64,000 bases of DNA from Nitrosospira sp. (GTDB taxonomy: Bacteria; Pseudomonadota; Gammaproteobacteria; Burkholderiales; Nitrosomonadaceae), in assembly GCA_013697655.1 (NCBI GenBank), contig JACCWK010000055.1:1-64000 (forward strand), read 5' to 3'. How positions within the stretch are numbered: the first letter of the stretch is position 1; each line of letters starts with the position of its first letter. Positions 48,332-58,755 of the stretch are shown here, piece by piece. A program made the translations under genes and the position numbers. The notes under the pieces were generated by a model. It saw only the letters and a program-made list of their open reading frames with translations, had not been told where the DNA came from and did not search any database.

Positions 48332-48591
48332 ACCGGCGCTTTTGGTTCCTGATCGCTACCCCAGCTTTGCAGCCACTGTTCAGTCTGGTCCTCGCTGGCA
48401 AATTTCGAATTACCTTGCCTGATTTTATCCAATGTATTTTGAATGGCCTCGATTTGCCATGCTTCATGTTGTACGTATTGTTCCACGGCATGAGCCATGA
48501 GCCAGGCACGCGACCGTTCCGTAGCTTTGGTAAGCATGTCGAGTTTGCTCAAGACTTCGTCATCGAGCCGGATGGAGACTGACTGCGTCAT
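48322..48591 (-). CDS. Ribbon-helix-helix (CopG/ParD-like) antitoxin
   Basis: An 89-aa protein whose first 45 residues form an RHH DNA-binding domain: SVSIRLDDEVLSKLDMLTKA then RSRAWLMAHAVEQYV. The acidic, Gln-rich C-terminus would wrap the toxin. It is first in the operon and probably autorepresses it. The promoter should lie between 48592 and 48704, where I see no clear hexamers. Confidence 0.88.
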   Translation of the reverse strand: MTQSVSIRLDDEVLSKLDMLTKATERSRAWLMAHAVEQYVQHEAWQIEAIQNTLDKIRQGNSKFASEDQTEQWLQSWGSDQEPKAPVCR

Positions 48592-48704
48592 AGCCGTTCA
48601 CTCCTCGTGTGGTCAAATGTACACATCCAATTATAAACCGTTGCCGGACTGCTTTCCATACCAAAGTGCGCCGGCACAGCCCGGCTACGCCTGATCAAAT
48701 CAGA

Positions 48705-50120
48705 TCAATCCAGCGCGTCGGCATTGAATGCGTCACAGGCGGCAAGGTCGGATTCGCCACAAGGGGGAAGTTGTGCTGCCAGATCGCGCAAGGCGGTGCG
48801 CAGACCTTCCTCCAGAACCGGATGATAAAACGGCAGCCGCAGCATGTCTTGCACTGTCAGCGAACGATCTATAGCCAGCGCCAACAGGTGTGCCATATGC
48901 TCGCCAGCGGGCGCGCACATTTCAGCACCGAGCAACCGGCCGCTTTCCGGTGCGGCGTAGAGGCGCATGATGCCGTTATTGCGTTGACCAGCGCGGGCGC
49001 GGCCCTGGTGTTCAAAGCGCACTTCTCCCGTCAGTATTTTTCTGCCGTCGAGTGCTTTGAAGCCGGTGCCCACCATTGCGATACCGGGGTCGGCAAAGAC
49101 TATTGCAAGCGGCGTCCGGCGCGTAAAGTGGACTGGAGCAGAGCGGGTAGCGTTGATTCCAGCTATGTGCCCCCCATCGGCTGCTTCGTGCAATAGTGGT
49201 ATCTGTTGATTGGCGTCACCAGCCATGAAGACGGGTAGATCGGCTACTTGCATGGTGTGAGGATTGACCGGCGGCAGGCCTTGGCCATCGAGTGCTGTCC
49301 CCAGCGTCTCAAGCCCGAGGCCATCAATATTGGGGCGCCGGCCCAAGGCAACAAGCACACTGTCAACCACAACTTCCACAGTGCCGGCGCGTACGCGCAC
49401 CCCCCCGCTTACTGCTTCCAGATCAGCTTTTTCCCCCAGATACAAAGGAAATTCTTTTTTTAAAAGACCTGTTGCTACAGTATTGACTTGCGAATCGCTC
49501 AGTCCGGCGATGTGGGTACTTTCGCTAAATGCAGTCACGTTTATACCAAGCCGGCTAAGCGCCTGCGACATTTCAACACCGATGGGTCCAAGTCCTATCA
49601 CCGCCATGCGCGAAGGCAGGGATTTCTGTTCGAATAATGTGTCGGTAGTGAGTAATTGCTTATCCAGAGTGCGCCAGGGTGCAGGCATGACCGGACGTGA
49701 TCCAGTGGCGATGATGATGTTGCGTGCCTGGAGCTCCTGTCCGTTTATTTCCAGCCTGCCAACGCCAAGCAGGCGTGCACGGCCTGAGATGGCGCGTTCG
49801 CCCAGCGCATCGGTGGTTTTTAGCGTACTGGCAACAAAGTCGTCACGCAACCGGCGTACGCGTCGCATCGCGGCGGCGATATCGAGTGTGAGACCGCTGG
49901 CACCCCGGATACCGAATTCCTCGAAGGTGCTGCGGTGGTGAAAGGCGTTTGCCGCCTCGATTAGCAGCTTGGAAGGCATGCAACCCACCCGGGCACAGAT
50001 TGTTCCCCATGGGCCGTGGTTGATGAGGATAAAATTACTCGTACGCTTTTTTACTTCCCGCAATGCGGCGAGGCCTGCAGTGCCGGCCCCGACAATAATG
50101 ACATCAAATATTTTATTCAT
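48705..50120 (-). CDS. Dihydrolipoamide dehydrogenase-like flavoprotein
   Basis: A 471-aa class I pyridine-nucleotide disulfide oxidoreductase: FAD motif DVIIVGAGTAGLAALREV, redox pair WGTICARVGCMPSKLL (CxxxxC), NAD motif AVIGLGPIGVEMSQALSRLG and second FAD motif VFMAGDANQQ. The C-terminal FYHPVLEEGLRTALRD carries the active-site His. The start is ATG 50120 (SD gggtgaa); the upstream extension in the ORF track has no support. No 2-oxoacid dehydrogenase genes adjoin it, so it may instead serve as a quinone or disulfide reductase. It differs from canonical Lpd at GGTCLNVGC, which here reads WGTICARVGC. Confidence 0.85.
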   Translation of the reverse strand: MNKIFDVIIVGAGTAGLAALREVKKRTSNFILINHGPWGTICARVGCMPSKLLIEAANAFHHRSTFEEFGIRGASGLTLDIAAAMRRVRRLRDDFVASTLKTTDALGERAISGRARLLGVGRLEINGQELQARNIIIATGSRPVMPAPWRTLDKQLLTTDTLFEQKSLPSRMAVIGLGPIGVEMSQALSRLGINVTAFSESTHIAGLSDSQVNTVATGLLKKEFPLYLGEKADLEAVSGGVRVRAGTVEVVVDSVLVALGRRPNIDGLGLETLGTALDGQGLPPVNPHTMQVADLPVFMAGDANQQIPLLHEAADGGHIAGINATRSAPVHFTRRTPLAIVFADPGIAMVGTGFKALDGRKILTGEVRFEHQGRARAGQRNNGIMRLYAAPESGRLLGAEMCAPAGEHMAHLLALAIDRSLTVQDMLRLPFYHPVLEEGLRTALRDLAAQLPPCGESDLAACDAFNADALD

Positions 50121-50177
50121 AAAGATTTCACCCGTGAAGATATGATATGTCAACGTGCCTGATCTAGCTTGGCTGCT

Positions 50178-50426
50178 TCAGAAATTCGTATGGGCTTCTG
50201 TCGAGTAGTTGAGGATGACAAAGATGTGGCCCACTGCAGATAATTGTTGATAACTGAAGCGGCTATCACTTGTCAACGCGGAAAGAAATTCTATATCGTG
50301 GCCCACCTCATCGAGAAAGCGGCAAACCCCTTCCCTTGAGAATTCGGCTGCATCAACCGCGCAGGGATTAATTCTTGGTAAGCGGGAATAGAGCACTCCC
50401 CCAAGGCGCCGGCACTTCATTTTCAT
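50178..50426 (-). CDS. Small hypothetical protein coupled to the Sel1-repeat gene
   Basis: An 82-codon ORF whose ATG shares a base with the stop of the upstream gene (TAATG at 50424-50428), a strong sign of translational coupling. The C-terminal half (DEVGHDIEFLSALTSDSRFS) looks helical and acidic. No family is recognised and no membrane segment is present. Confidence 0.5.
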   Translation of the reverse strand: MKMKCRRLGGVLYSRLPRINPCAVDAAEFSREGVCRFLDEVGHDIEFLSALTSDSRFSYQQLSAVGHIFVILNYSTEAHTNF

Positions 50427-51319
50427 TATTGGGCTGCTTCCGATTCAGTCCGGCCAAAGGGAGCGGTGGCAGTGTCAGGTTGTGTCTTCGTCGTGTCAGA
50501 CTTGTGCGGTTTGGGCTTGGGTCGCGAGGCGAGCCATTCACGGGAAATCTTTTGTGCTTGCGCAAGTTGTTTAGTACTGAGAGATTTCATGACTTCATCC
50601 CGGACCAGTACGGCCTGCTTGATGCCGGCAGCGGCTGCGAGATTCAACCACATGTAGCTCTGCACCTGATCAGTAGCAAGACCATACCCAGTGCGATAAA
50701 TGAGACCCAATTCATACTGTGCGAGCGCGTAGCCTTGCTCTGCCGCCAATTTGAGCCATTTCGCAGCTTCGGCGAAGTCTTGCAGGGCACCATTTCCCGT
50801 AAGGTACAGCAGACCAAGTTTGTACTGCGCATCGCTATCCCCATTTTCTGCGCTTTCTTGATACAACTGGACTGCGAAGTGATGGTCGTCCGTAAGCTTT
50901 GGCACTGGTGTAGCGGGCTTAGCTGACTTCGCTGACTTCGCAACGGCAGCAATCTGTGCATTATTAGAAGGTCGTACGTTGTAGACATCCACCGCGTCCA
51001 GATGCGGTGTGGAATTCCGGTTGAGCTTGGCGGCATCGGAAACGTTGGGTGGCGGTGGCTCGGTTTCCGATGCTGGGGAAATGTACTGATCAGACATGTT
51101 GTCCTTTATAATCAGCCAAACCACGCCAATAAACAATGCACTTACCGCCAGCATTGCTCCTGCCGTCAAATAGGCGTTTGGATTTGACACCCAAAAGCGT
51201 TCTTTGCAGTCGCGGCAGCGTACTGGTCTGAGGAACAGCATACCTATGGTGCGCTCACCGGGCCGCACACGAGAGCCGTGCGTTTTTTCACTCCCGCACT
51301 TAATGCATTTCGCGTACAT
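50426..51319 (-). CDS. Zinc-ribbon, membrane-anchored Sel1-repeat protein
   Basis: A 297-aa protein in three parts. The first is an N-terminal zinc ribbon (CIKCGSEKTHGSRV ... VRCRDCKERFW). The second is one transmembrane helix (AYLTAGAMLAVSALFIGVVW, about residues 50-72) followed by a Pro/Ser-rich linker. The third is two Sel1/TPR-like repeats (GDSDAQYKLGLLYLTGNGAL and GYALAQYELGLIYRTGYGLA) with a third weaker one. The domain order places the ribbon in the cytoplasm and the repeats in the periplasm, where Sel1 proteins often bind envelope partners. Function is unknown. Confidence 0.75.
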   Translation of the reverse strand: MYAKCIKCGSEKTHGSRVRPGERTIGMLFLRPVRCRDCKERFWVSNPNAYLTAGAMLAVSALFIGVVWLIIKDNMSDQYISPASETEPPPPNVSDAAKLNRNSTPHLDAVDVYNVRPSNNAQIAAVAKSAKSAKPATPVPKLTDDHHFAVQLYQESAENGDSDAQYKLGLLYLTGNGALQDFAEAAKWLKLAAEQGYALAQYELGLIYRTGYGLATDQVQSYMWLNLAAAAGIKQAVLVRDEVMKSLSTKQLAQAQKISREWLASRPKPKPHKSDTTKTQPDTATAPFGRTESEAAQ

Positions 51320-51648
51320 AATTCCCCGTATTGTTCTGCCGTTCTGCTCGAAAATGCCAGATATTTTAATATTTCCCTACAGTCTAAGTATTGACTGGTC
51401 GGGCGTCAACTCGGCTGAGAGATATTTGGTGCTTCAGGCATCGCAAAAGGTTGTTTTAATCACTTTAAACACTTTTGCGCGATGATAATCAAGAGCGAGT
51501 ATAACCGCATGGAGACCACTTCCTGCAACGGGTCCTGATGAGGTCAGCGTCATGCGCCGGCATCGCGTTGGTTTCACTCGGACCTCTGAATAAGTTCCTG
51601 AGTTCGCGAGCAAACATCCACGAAGGATTTATTGGGAGATCCGATTCC

Positions 51649-52599
51649 CTAGATTCCGGCACCGCCGTCGAACATCTCATTGCGTATTTGTGCCTGCGAG
51701 ATGCTGCTGCCGGGTGGGACGCTGCGCGTGAGCCAGACGTTGCCGCCAATGGTCGAACCACGGCCAATCGTGATGCGGCCGAGAATGGTGGCGCCAGCGT
51801 AAATGACTACATCGTCCTCTACGATGGGATGCCGTATATTGCCCTTTACCAATGCACCATGCTCATCCACAGGAAAACGCTTGGCACCAAGAGTTACTGC
51901 CTGATATAGCCGCACGTGTTCGCCAATAATAGCGGTTTCGCCGATGACAACACCGGTACCATGATCAATGAAAAAACTGCCGCTAATCTTCGCACCTGGA
52001 TGAATCTCGATACCGGTGGCGGAATGGGCAATTTCGGAAATCATGCGAGCAATCAATGGGGCGCCCAGACGATGCAGTTCATGAGCCAGCCGATAATGCG
52101 TGATAGCGGTAAATCCGGGATAACAAACCAGTATTTCATCGATGCTTCGCGCGGCTGGATCTCCCTCGTAAGCTGCCTGAATGTCACTCTCCAGCAAACT
52201 GCGTATATGCGGCAATTGCTTGGCAAACTCCTGGGTAATGGCAGAGGCCTGCTCTCGATCCGCATTGCTCGTGGCTTCCAGACCGGACACAAAGCGCAGT
52301 TCACGGCGCACTTGTACCAGGAGATCCCTGAGTGTCACATCCAGCGTGTGTCCCACATAATAGTCGACGCTTTCATCAGTAAGTTCCGGTAAGCCCAAGC
52401 GGTTAGGAAACAGCACGGCGCTCAGTCCATCCGCGATGCCGATCAGTGCTTTGCGGGAGGGAAGCTTAGGCGGTTTATCGCGTCTCTGCCGGTTTTCCAG
52501 TGATTCCACACGCAAGGCGCGCAACTCGGCAACAACCGTATCGATTTCCAAGCGTGTTCCTTTCCATGACAAGTACTCTGGTTCTTCGAATTTTGCCAT
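51649..52599 (-). CDS. cysE: Serine O-acetyltransferase (EpsC/CysE type)
   Basis: A 316-aa enzyme making O-acetylserine from serine and acetyl-CoA. It has a helical N-terminus and a left-handed beta-helix of hexapeptides from IEIHPGAKISGSFFIDHGTG to GRGSTIGGNVWLTRSVPPGS, with the catalytic His in FIDHGTG. The long N-terminus of about 90 residues is the EpsC-like form. Its ATG overlaps the cysK stop in TAATG, so the two subunits of the cysteine synthase complex are translated together. Confidence 0.93.
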   Translation of the reverse strand: MAKFEEPEYLSWKGTRLEIDTVVAELRALRVESLENRQRRDKPPKLPSRKALIGIADGLSAVLFPNRLGLPELTDESVDYYVGHTLDVTLRDLLVQVRRELRFVSGLEATSNADREQASAITQEFAKQLPHIRSLLESDIQAAYEGDPAARSIDEILVCYPGFTAITHYRLAHELHRLGAPLIARMISEIAHSATGIEIHPGAKISGSFFIDHGTGVVIGETAIIGEHVRLYQAVTLGAKRFPVDEHGALVKGNIRHPIVEDDVVIYAGATILGRITIGRGSTIGGNVWLTRSVPPGSSISQAQIRNEMFDGGAGI

Positions 52600-53576
52600 T
52601 ATGGCTCCAACTCCCGAGTGTCGAACACGTCTTCGAAAAGGATGGAACTCAAGTAACGCTCCCCTGAATCCGGCAGAATGACCACGATCGTTTTGCCCGT
52701 ATTTTCAGGTCGTTGGGCATACCGTGCCGCTACCGCTACAGCGGCTCCACATGAAACTCCGGAGATAATGCCCTCCTCCCGCGCCAGGCGGCGTGCGTAA
52801 TGCATTGCCTCCTCATTGCAGACCTGCTCGATTTCATCTACCAGGGAGAGATCTACATTTTCCGGTACGAAACCAGCACCGATTCCGGGAATCTTGTGCG
52901 GGCCGGGTTTTAGCGGTTCACCGGCGCGGTGCTGGGTGAGTACGGGGCTGGCGGATGGCTCAACTGCAACTGAAATAATCGCTTTTCCTTTCGTCTTCTT
53001 GATATAGCGCGATACGCCGGTTATAGTGCCCCCTGTGCCTACCCCGGAAACGAAGATATCAACGGCGCCATCTGTGTCATTCCAGATTTCCGGCCCCGTA
53101 GTTCGTTCATGGATGGCCGGGTTGGCGGGATTCGTGAATTGCTGGAGTAATACGTACCGGCCAGGATCAGAAGCAACAATTTCCTCGGCTTTCGCTACCG
53201 CGCCTTTCATTCCGCGCGCCCCGTCTGTCAGGATCAATTTTGCGCCATAAGCGGCGAGTAGCTTGCGGCGTTCCAGGCTCATGGTTTCCGGCATGGTCAA
53301 AGTCAATGGAATGCCGCGCGCGGCCGCAACAAATGCCAGCGCAATGCCAGTGTTGCCGCTCGTTGGTTCCACCAGTTCTTTTCCGGGACCGAGCAGTCCG
53401 CGGTATACCGCATCCTCGATCATCGCGGTGCCAATGCGACATTTTACTGAATATGCGGGATTACGCCCTTCTATCTTAGCCAACACTATCGCGGGTGCGC
53501 CGACAGTGATGCGATTAAGCCGAACCAGCGGGGTGTTTCCAATGGATTGTGAATTATCTTTGAACCAATGCGGCAT
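52599..53576 (-). CDS. cysK: Cysteine synthase A (O-acetylserine sulfhydrylase)
   Basis: A 325-aa PLP enzyme making cysteine from O-acetylserine and sulfide. The PLP lysine is in [20 protein letters not shown], the substrate loop is [12 protein letters not shown], the phosphate clamp [11 protein letters not shown], and DSGERYLS the C-terminal signature. Start chosen at ATG 53576 ([22 protein letters not shown] aaaggg); the ORF also has an ATG at 53618. It is followed by the overlapping cysE. Active-site SVK is slightly unusual before CRIG, where KDR is common. Confidence 0.93.
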   Translation of the reverse strand: MPHWFKDNSQSIGNTPLVRLNRITVGAPAIVLAKIEGRNPAYSVKCRIGTAMIEDAVYRGLLGPGKELVEPTSGNTGIALAFVAAARGIPLTLTMPETMSLERRKLLAAYGAKLILTDGARGMKGAVAKAEEIVASDPGRYVLLQQFTNPANPAIHERTTGPEIWNDTDGAVDIFVSGVGTGGTITGVSRYIKKTKGKAIISVAVEPSASPVLTQHRAGEPLKPGPHKIPGIGAGFVPENVDLSLVDEIEQVCNEEAMHYARRLAREEGIISGVSCGAAVAVAARYAQRPENTGKTIVVILPDSGERYLSSILFEDVFDTRELEP

Positions 53577-53618
53577 TCTGGGATTTCCCTTTAAGTATGG
53601 GTCAACGGGCTCAATCAT

Positions 53619-53950
53619 TCCGTGAGAATGCGGGATTTTGCCTATGCATGGTTAAGTGGTCAATATTGGTTACGAGTTCTCCATTAGTTCTATGAGAGTG
53701 TTTGGAGAGTTTATTACAATAGCGGGTTCTTTCGCTAAAATTCCGAGCCATCCGCTATTATTACCGTGAATTATCGTATTCTTTAATAATATAAAGTACT
53801 TTGGGTAAATTAGAGGGGGTTTACTTCAACGCCCCGCTGACGATGAAGCGGAGTAAAGGCAACTAGGCAATTACCCGGTTCACGTAAGTAACGGAAACTC
53901 GCAATTTGGATTTACAGAGGTCTTTAAAGTGATCGTTTCAGAGAAATGTC
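53619..53950. other. Intergenic region between cysK and aroA (divergent promoters)
   Basis: About 330 bp without a supported ORF, AT-rich in the centre. It must hold the promoters of the leftward cys genes and the rightward aroA operon. A CysB or other operator cannot be recognised by eye. Confidence 0.45.
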
Positions 53951-55267
53951 GTGAGTTTTCTTGATCTCCCGGCGGTTAAGACCGCTGAGGGTGTCATAAG
54001 CCTGCCTGGCTCCAAGAGCATTTCCAATCGTATTCTGCTCCTTGCGGCGCTGGCGGATGGTGTTACCCATATACGGGGCTTACTTGCGTCCGATGATGTA
54101 GCGCGGATGCTGGACGCACTGAAGACTTTAGGGGTTTCTATCGTTCAGATTGATAAAAATGATTATCAAGTGGAGGGCGTTGGTGGGAGATTTCCCCTCG
54201 GTTTTCCCGTAAAGGAAGCGAATTTGTTTTTGGGCAATGCAGGCACTGCTCTCCGTCCCTTGACTGCAGTACTGGCTTTGGCGCAGGGTTGCTATCGATT
54301 ATCTGGTGTGTCGCGCATGCATGAACGTCCCATTGGCGACCTGGTAAATGCGCTACGCCAGTTAGGGGCGGATATAACGTATCTCGGCGAGGAAGGGTTC
54401 CCGCCATTGCAAATCAGACCCGCCAACATTCATGCGAATGCCATAACAGTGAAGGGTGACGTATCCAGTCAGTTCCTGACCGGTTTGCTGATGGCCCTAC
54501 CTCTATCTGGATCGGTTGAAGATGAAATGCTGACAATAACGGTAATAGGAGAACTGATCTCACGACCTTATATCGAGCTGACAATTGCCTTGATGGCGCG
54601 TTTCGGCGTGCGGGTTGAACGAGAGGAATGGGAGCATTTTGCCCTCCCCCCCGGGCAACGTTACCGCAGTCCCGGCAGTATATTTGTCGAAGGAGATGCG
54701 TCCTCGGCTTCTTATTTTCTCGCGGCCGGAGCTATTGGTACCGGCCCGATACGGGTAGAAGGGTTAGGGCTTGGCAGTCTCCAGGGAGACGTCCGTTTTG
54801 CTGAAGCATTAGAAAGAATGGGGGCGCGTATCAGGTGGGGAGACAACTGGATTGAGACTCGTGGACCGGAAGCCGGTTGCCTCCGGGCGATTGATCTTGA
54901 TTGTAATCACATTCCCGATGCCGCCATGACGCTTGCAGTCGCGGCATTGTTCGCCGACGGTACCACCACGCTTAGGAACGTTGCCAGCTGGCGCGTGAAG
55001 GAAAGCGACCGCCTTGCTGCGATGGCGAAGGAACTGCGAAAGTTGGGTGCTGCGGTGGAGGAGGGGTCGGATTTTCTACGGATCACCCCGCCGCCAATTG
55101 AAAGCCTTCGCGCAAATGCAGCAATTGATACGTATGACGATCACCGCATGGCCATGTGTTTTTCCCTCGCGTCCTTCGGGGTTCCCGTGCGTATCAACGA
55201 CCCTGAGTGCGTGACTAAGACGTTTCCCGATTATTTTGAGAAGTTTGCAGGGATAGTCAAAGCCTGA
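53951..55267 (+). CDS. aroA: 5-enolpyruvylshikimate-3-phosphate synthase
   Basis: A 438-aa shikimate-pathway enzyme with GTG start at 53951. The signatures are [40 protein letters not shown] (with NAGTALRPL, the class I glyphosate-site Gly-Thr), [31 protein letters not shown] and [12 protein letters not shown]. It begins the aroA-cmk-rpsA-ihfB-lapA block, an order conserved in proteobacteria. serC, pheA and tyrA, which often precede it, are not here: cysK is divergent instead. Confidence 0.97.
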   Translation: MSFLDLPAVKTAEGVISLPGSKSISNRILLLAALADGVTHIRGLLASDDVARMLDALKTLGVSIVQIDKNDYQVEGVGGRFPLGFPVKEANLFLGNAGTALRPLTAVLALAQGCYRLSGVSRMHERPIGDLVNALRQLGADITYLGEEGFPPLQIRPANIHANAITVKGDVSSQFLTGLLMALPLSGSVEDEMLTITVIGELISRPYIELTIALMARFGVRVEREEWEHFALPPGQRYRSPGSIFVEGDASSASYFLAAGAIGTGPIRVEGLGLGSLQGDVRFAEALERMGARIRWGDNWIETRGPEAGCLRAIDLDCNHIPDAAMTLAVAALFADGTTTLRNVASWRVKESDRLAAMAKELRKLGAAVEEGSDFLRITPPPIESLRANAAIDTYDDHRMAMCFSLASFGVPVRINDPECVTKTFPDYFEKFAGIVKA

Positions 55268-55298
55268 TCTGATACGCTGGATAGAAACGAGGTTTTTC

Positions 55299-55979
55299 AT
55301 GAATTTTAGTGATATTCCGGTTATAGCGATTGACGGCCCCTCTGCCTCTGGCAAGGGTACGGTCGCGCAGCGCGTGGCAAGAAAACTGGGGTTTCATTAC
55401 CTTGACAGTGGCGCGCTCTATCGCCTGGTGGCGCTGTCCGCAATGCGCTCGAAGCTCGATCTGGCTGACGAGGGTATGCTCAGTGATGTTGCCATACGTC
55501 TCGATGTCGTTTTTGAAGATGCGGAGATACGCCTAGGGAACGAAAACGTTGCTGACGCAATTCGTACAGAGAGGTGCAGTAACGCGGCGTCCAGAATCGC
55601 TGCCTATCCGCAGGTTAGAAAGGCGCTATTGGCACGGCAGCGTGCATTTCGTTGCCTTCCTGGCCTGGTTGCGGACGGACGGGACATGGGTTCGATTGTG
55701 TTTCCTGATGCCGTTCTCAAGATATTTCTTACCGCGAGCGCTCAAACAAGAGCGCAACGGCGGTATAAACAGTTGATGGAGAAAGGGATAGATGCTAATA
55801 TTTCAACCCTTTTTCAGGATATACAGGAACGCGACGCACGGGACAGTAATCGCAGCGCAGCACCCTTGCATCAGGATGCGGGTGCGAGTTTATTGAACAC
55901 GACTGAGCTCGATATTGGACAGGCGGTAGATAGCGTATTGAATCAGTACGCTGAAGTATGCACAAAAGGGCACCTCTAA
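55299..55979 (+). CDS. cmk: Cytidylate kinase
   Basis: A 226-aa CMP/dCMP kinase. IAIDGPSASGKGTVAQRVAR is the P-loop, GFHYLDSGALYRLVAL the CMP site, and VADGRDMGSIVFPDAVLKIF the conserved core. SD cgagg precedes ATG 55299. Normal length, standard position between aroA and rpsA. Confidence 0.97.
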   Translation: MNFSDIPVIAIDGPSASGKGTVAQRVARKLGFHYLDSGALYRLVALSAMRSKLDLADEGMLSDVAIRLDVVFEDAEIRLGNENVADAIRTERCSNAASRIAAYPQVRKALLARQRAFRCLPGLVADGRDMGSIVFPDAVLKIFLTASAQTRAQRRYKQLMEKGIDANISTLFQDIQERDARDSNRSAAPLHQDAGASLLNTTELDIGQAVDSVLNQYAEVCTKGHL

Positions 55980-56149
55980 AAAATCAAAGTTTCAGCCAGG
56001 TTCATTAGGCACAGAATTAGTGAATGAAGGATGAGCAACACGCCATATCCATTTTGGATGCAGAAAAGACTCTCTGAAACCAGTAAAATGTGAGGTATTG
56101 CCGCAAAAGCAGTAATTTTTTACAAGCAGCCAAAGGCGTTTGAATATCG

Positions 56150-56173
56150 CCAGATGGAGAAAGTCGCATCTGG
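56150..56173 (+). promoter_or_regulatory. Hairpin in the rpsA leader
   Basis: ccagatg and catctgg form a perfect 7-bp stem with a 10-nt loop about 80 bp before rpsA. The 270-bp cmk-rpsA spacer also has an imperfect stem followed by six T (about 56098-56130). S1 is autoregulated at its own leader in enterobacteria; whether this stem serves that role is not shown. Confidence 0.4.
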
Positions 56174-56250
56174 TATTCAGACAATTATTAACCTACTAGC
56201 CCCGTCGGAATTTTGTTTGAACGGGATTTTCAAATCAGGTATTTTCTCCA

Positions 56251-57981
56251 ATGACTATTGCTTCTACTATTGCTTCATCCGCCACAGATTCCCCAGAAAG
56301 TTTTGCAGCGCTGTTTGAAGAAAGTCTTTCTCGCCAGGAAATGCGTATTGGTGAGGTGATCACCGCCGAGGTTGTTCGAGTTGATTACAACATCGTAGTC
56401 GTGAACGCAGGACTCAAATCCGAAAGTTTTATCCCCGTCGAAGAATTCAAGAATGACAAGGGTGAAATCGAAGTCAAGCCTGGTGATTTCATTAGTGTCG
56501 CGATCGAGGCGCTAGAAGACGGCTATGGTGAGACCCGTCTGTCACGGGATAAGGCGAAGCGTCTGACAGCCTGGCATGACCTGGAAGCTGCGATGGAAAG
56601 CGGCGCCATTGTGTGCGGCCTGGTAAGCGGTAAAGTCAAAGGCGGCCTGACCGCCATGATTAACGGTATTCGCGCCTTTCTGCCTGGTTCGCTGGTGGAT
56701 ATCCGTCCGGTCAAGGACACCACGCCGTACGAAAATAAGGAAATGGAGTTCAAGGTCATCAAACTTGATCGCAAGCGCAACAATGTAGTGGTGTCGCGCC
56801 GCGCCGTTCTGGAAGAGAGTCAAGGAGCCGATCGCCAGTCGTTGCTTGCAAATCTGACGGAAGGCGCGATCGTCAAGGGTATTGTCAAGAACATCACCGA
56901 TTACGGCGCTTTTGTGGATTTGGGTGGTATAGATGGCTTGTTGCATATCACGGATCTCGCATGGCGGCGAGTGAAACATCCTTCTGAGGTTATAGGCGTC
57001 GGCGATGAAGTGACGGCCAAAGTACTCAAATTCGATCAGGAAAAAAATCGCGTCTCGCTGGGTATGAAGCAGTTGAGCGAAGACCCATGGGTAGGACTCT
57101 CAAGGCGTTATCCGCAAAATACTCGTCTATTCGGCAAAGTCAGTAATCTGACGGATTACGGTGCATTTGTTGAAATAGAGCAGGGTATTGAAGGACTCGT
57201 GCATGTGTCCGAAATGGATTGGACCAACAAGAATGTGTATCCCTCCAAGGTAGTACAGCTGGGTGATGAAGTAGAAGTCATGATTCTAGAGATTGATGAG
57301 GAACGGAGGCGCATCTCGCTCGGTATGAAACAATGCAAGGTTAATCCCTGGGATGACTTTGCCATGAATCATCAAAAAGGCGATAAGGTACGCGGGCAAA
57401 TCAAATCCATTACCGATTTTGGCGTTTTCATCGGTTTACAGGGGGGTATAGACGGACTGGTGCATCTGTCTGATCTTTCATGGAATCAGCCGGGTGAAGA
57501 AGCGGTACGCAATTACAAGAAGGGCGATGAGGTTGAGGCGATGGTACTGTCCATTGATGTCGAGCGTGAGCGCATTTCGCTGGGCATCAAGCAGATGGAG
57601 GGGGATCCATTCAATAGCTTTGTCGCGCTGAACGATAAGAACAGCATTGTCAAAGGTACAGTCAAATCAATTGATGCCAAAGGCGTAGTGGTTGCGCTAG
57701 AGAATGATGTGGAAGGTTATCTTCGCGCGTCGGAAGTATCGCGCGACCGAGTGGAAGACATCCGGACACATTTGAAGGAGGGTGATGCGGTTGAGGCGAT
57801 GATAATCAACGTTGATCGCAAGAACCGCAGTATTAACCTTTCCATCAAAGCCAAGGATATGCTGGAGGAGTCCGATGCCATGCAAAAGGTTACGGGCGAT
57901 ACTACTGCCGCAAGTGCCGGAACCACTAGTCTGGGTGCGCTCCTAAAAGCGAAGATGGATGTTAAAAATACTGAACAATAA
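56251..57981 (+). CDS. rpsA: 30S ribosomal protein S1
   Basis: A 576-aa protein with six S1 OB-fold repeats. The first two (residues about 30-100 and 115-180) bind the ribosome. The last four carry the RNA-binding consensus, for example [40 protein letters not shown] and [20 protein letters not shown], each ending LGMKQ or LGIKQ. S1 unfolds and delivers mRNA leaders. Slightly longer than the E. coli protein (557). ihfB follows after 9 bp. Confidence 0.98.
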   Translation: MTIASTIASSATDSPESFAALFEESLSRQEMRIGEVITAEVVRVDYNIVVVNAGLKSESFIPVEEFKNDKGEIEVKPGDFISVAIEALEDGYGETRLSRDKAKRLTAWHDLEAAMESGAIVCGLVSGKVKGGLTAMINGIRAFLPGSLVDIRPVKDTTPYENKEMEFKVIKLDRKRNNVVVSRRAVLEESQGADRQSLLANLTEGAIVKGIVKNITDYGAFVDLGGIDGLLHITDLAWRRVKHPSEVIGVGDEVTAKVLKFDQEKNRVSLGMKQLSEDPWVGLSRRYPQNTRLFGKVSNLTDYGAFVEIEQGIEGLVHVSEMDWTNKNVYPSKVVQLGDEVEVMILEIDEERRRISLGMKQCKVNPWDDFAMNHQKGDKVRGQIKSITDFGVFIGLQGGIDGLVHLSDLSWNQPGEEAVRNYKKGDEVEAMVLSIDVERERISLGIKQMEGDPFNSFVALNDKNSIVKGTVKSIDAKGVVVALENDVEGYLRASEVSRDRVEDIRTHLKEGDAVEAMIINVDRKNRSINLSIKAKDMLEESDAMQKVTGDTTAASAGTTSLGALLKAKMDVKNTEQ

Positions 57982-57990
57982 AGGATGCCC

Positions 57991-58275
57991 ATGACAAAGT
58001 CGGAATTGATCTCAAGGCTTGCAGCCCGCTATCCGCAGTTGGTGGCGAAGGATGCGGAGCTCGCAGTCAAGGTGATACTTGATGCCATGGCCAAGAGTTT
58101 GTCACAGGGGCAGCGCATTGAAATTCGTGGATTTGGCAGTTTTGATCTGAACTACCGTCCGCCGCGTATCGGGCGCAACCCAAAATCCGGAGAAAAAGTG
58201 CGGGTTCCGGAGAAGTATGTTCCACATTTTAAGGCCGGGAAAGAAATGCGCGAGCGGGTTGATCACAAGAACTAA
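57991..58275 (+). CDS. ihfB: Integration host factor, beta subunit
   Basis: A 94-aa HU-family DNA-bending protein. The beta-arm [20 protein letters not shown] with the intercalating Pro is complete, and the N-terminal [20 protein letters not shown] is typical of IhfB rather than HU. The SD aaagg fits ATG 57991; the ORF's earlier ATG at 57985 is too close to it. Co-transcribed with rpsA in most proteobacteria. Confidence 0.96.
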   Translation: MTKSELISRLAARYPQLVAKDAELAVKVILDAMAKSLSQGQRIEIRGFGSFDLNYRPPRIGRNPKSGEKVRVPEKYVPHFKAGKEMRERVDHKN

Positions 58276-58425
58276 AAAAATTTTCACGATAGATAACTAT
58301 TGGGCGGCGGGTTGCAAGATCATGCCGCCTTTTGTCTTTTTATATGCACGGCTGAAGTAAATCTCACCTGTTGGGCGAAGACGGATTCCCTCCGGTGTGT
58401 GCAGTCGGCTTTCGGAACATCAATC

Positions 58426-58686
58426 ATGCGTTACCTGACATGGTTCTTGCGCAGTGTCCTGTTTCTGTTGCTGCTCGGCTTTACCGTGAGGAATGCCGAG
58501 ACGGTAACGTTACACTATTATTTTGGCGTCGAATGGCAAGCGCCTCTAATATTGATATTGTTGTTATTTTTTACCCTAGGAGTAACGATTGGCGTTCTAT
58601 CTTGCCTCGGCAAGATATTCAGGCAAAGACGGATAATCACTTCATTAAAGAAAAAATATCCCTCCGCGCTGGATGAGCACGAATAA
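58426..58686 (+). CDS. lapA: LapA-family (DUF1049) inner-membrane protein
   Basis: An 86-aa protein with two helices: FLRSVLFLLLLGFTVRNAET and QAPLILILLLFFTLGVTIGV. It ends with a basic cytoplasmic coiled tail (RRIITSLKKKYPSALDEHE). In enterobacteria LapA works with LapB in controlling LPS synthesis through LpxC turnover. The true start is ATG 58426; the longer ORF at 58300 is upstream noise. lapB, usual between lapA and pyrF, is absent here. Confidence 0.85.
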   Translation: MRYLTWFLRSVLFLLLLGFTVRNAETVTLHYYFGVEWQAPLILILLLFFTLGVTIGVLSCLGKIFRQRRIITSLKKKYPSALDEHE

Positions 58687-58755
58687 CAAGCACTCACTGG
58701 TCTTTCTTCTTCGAATGACTTTTTTTCAACTTATTGAAGGTGCTTTACTGACCAC

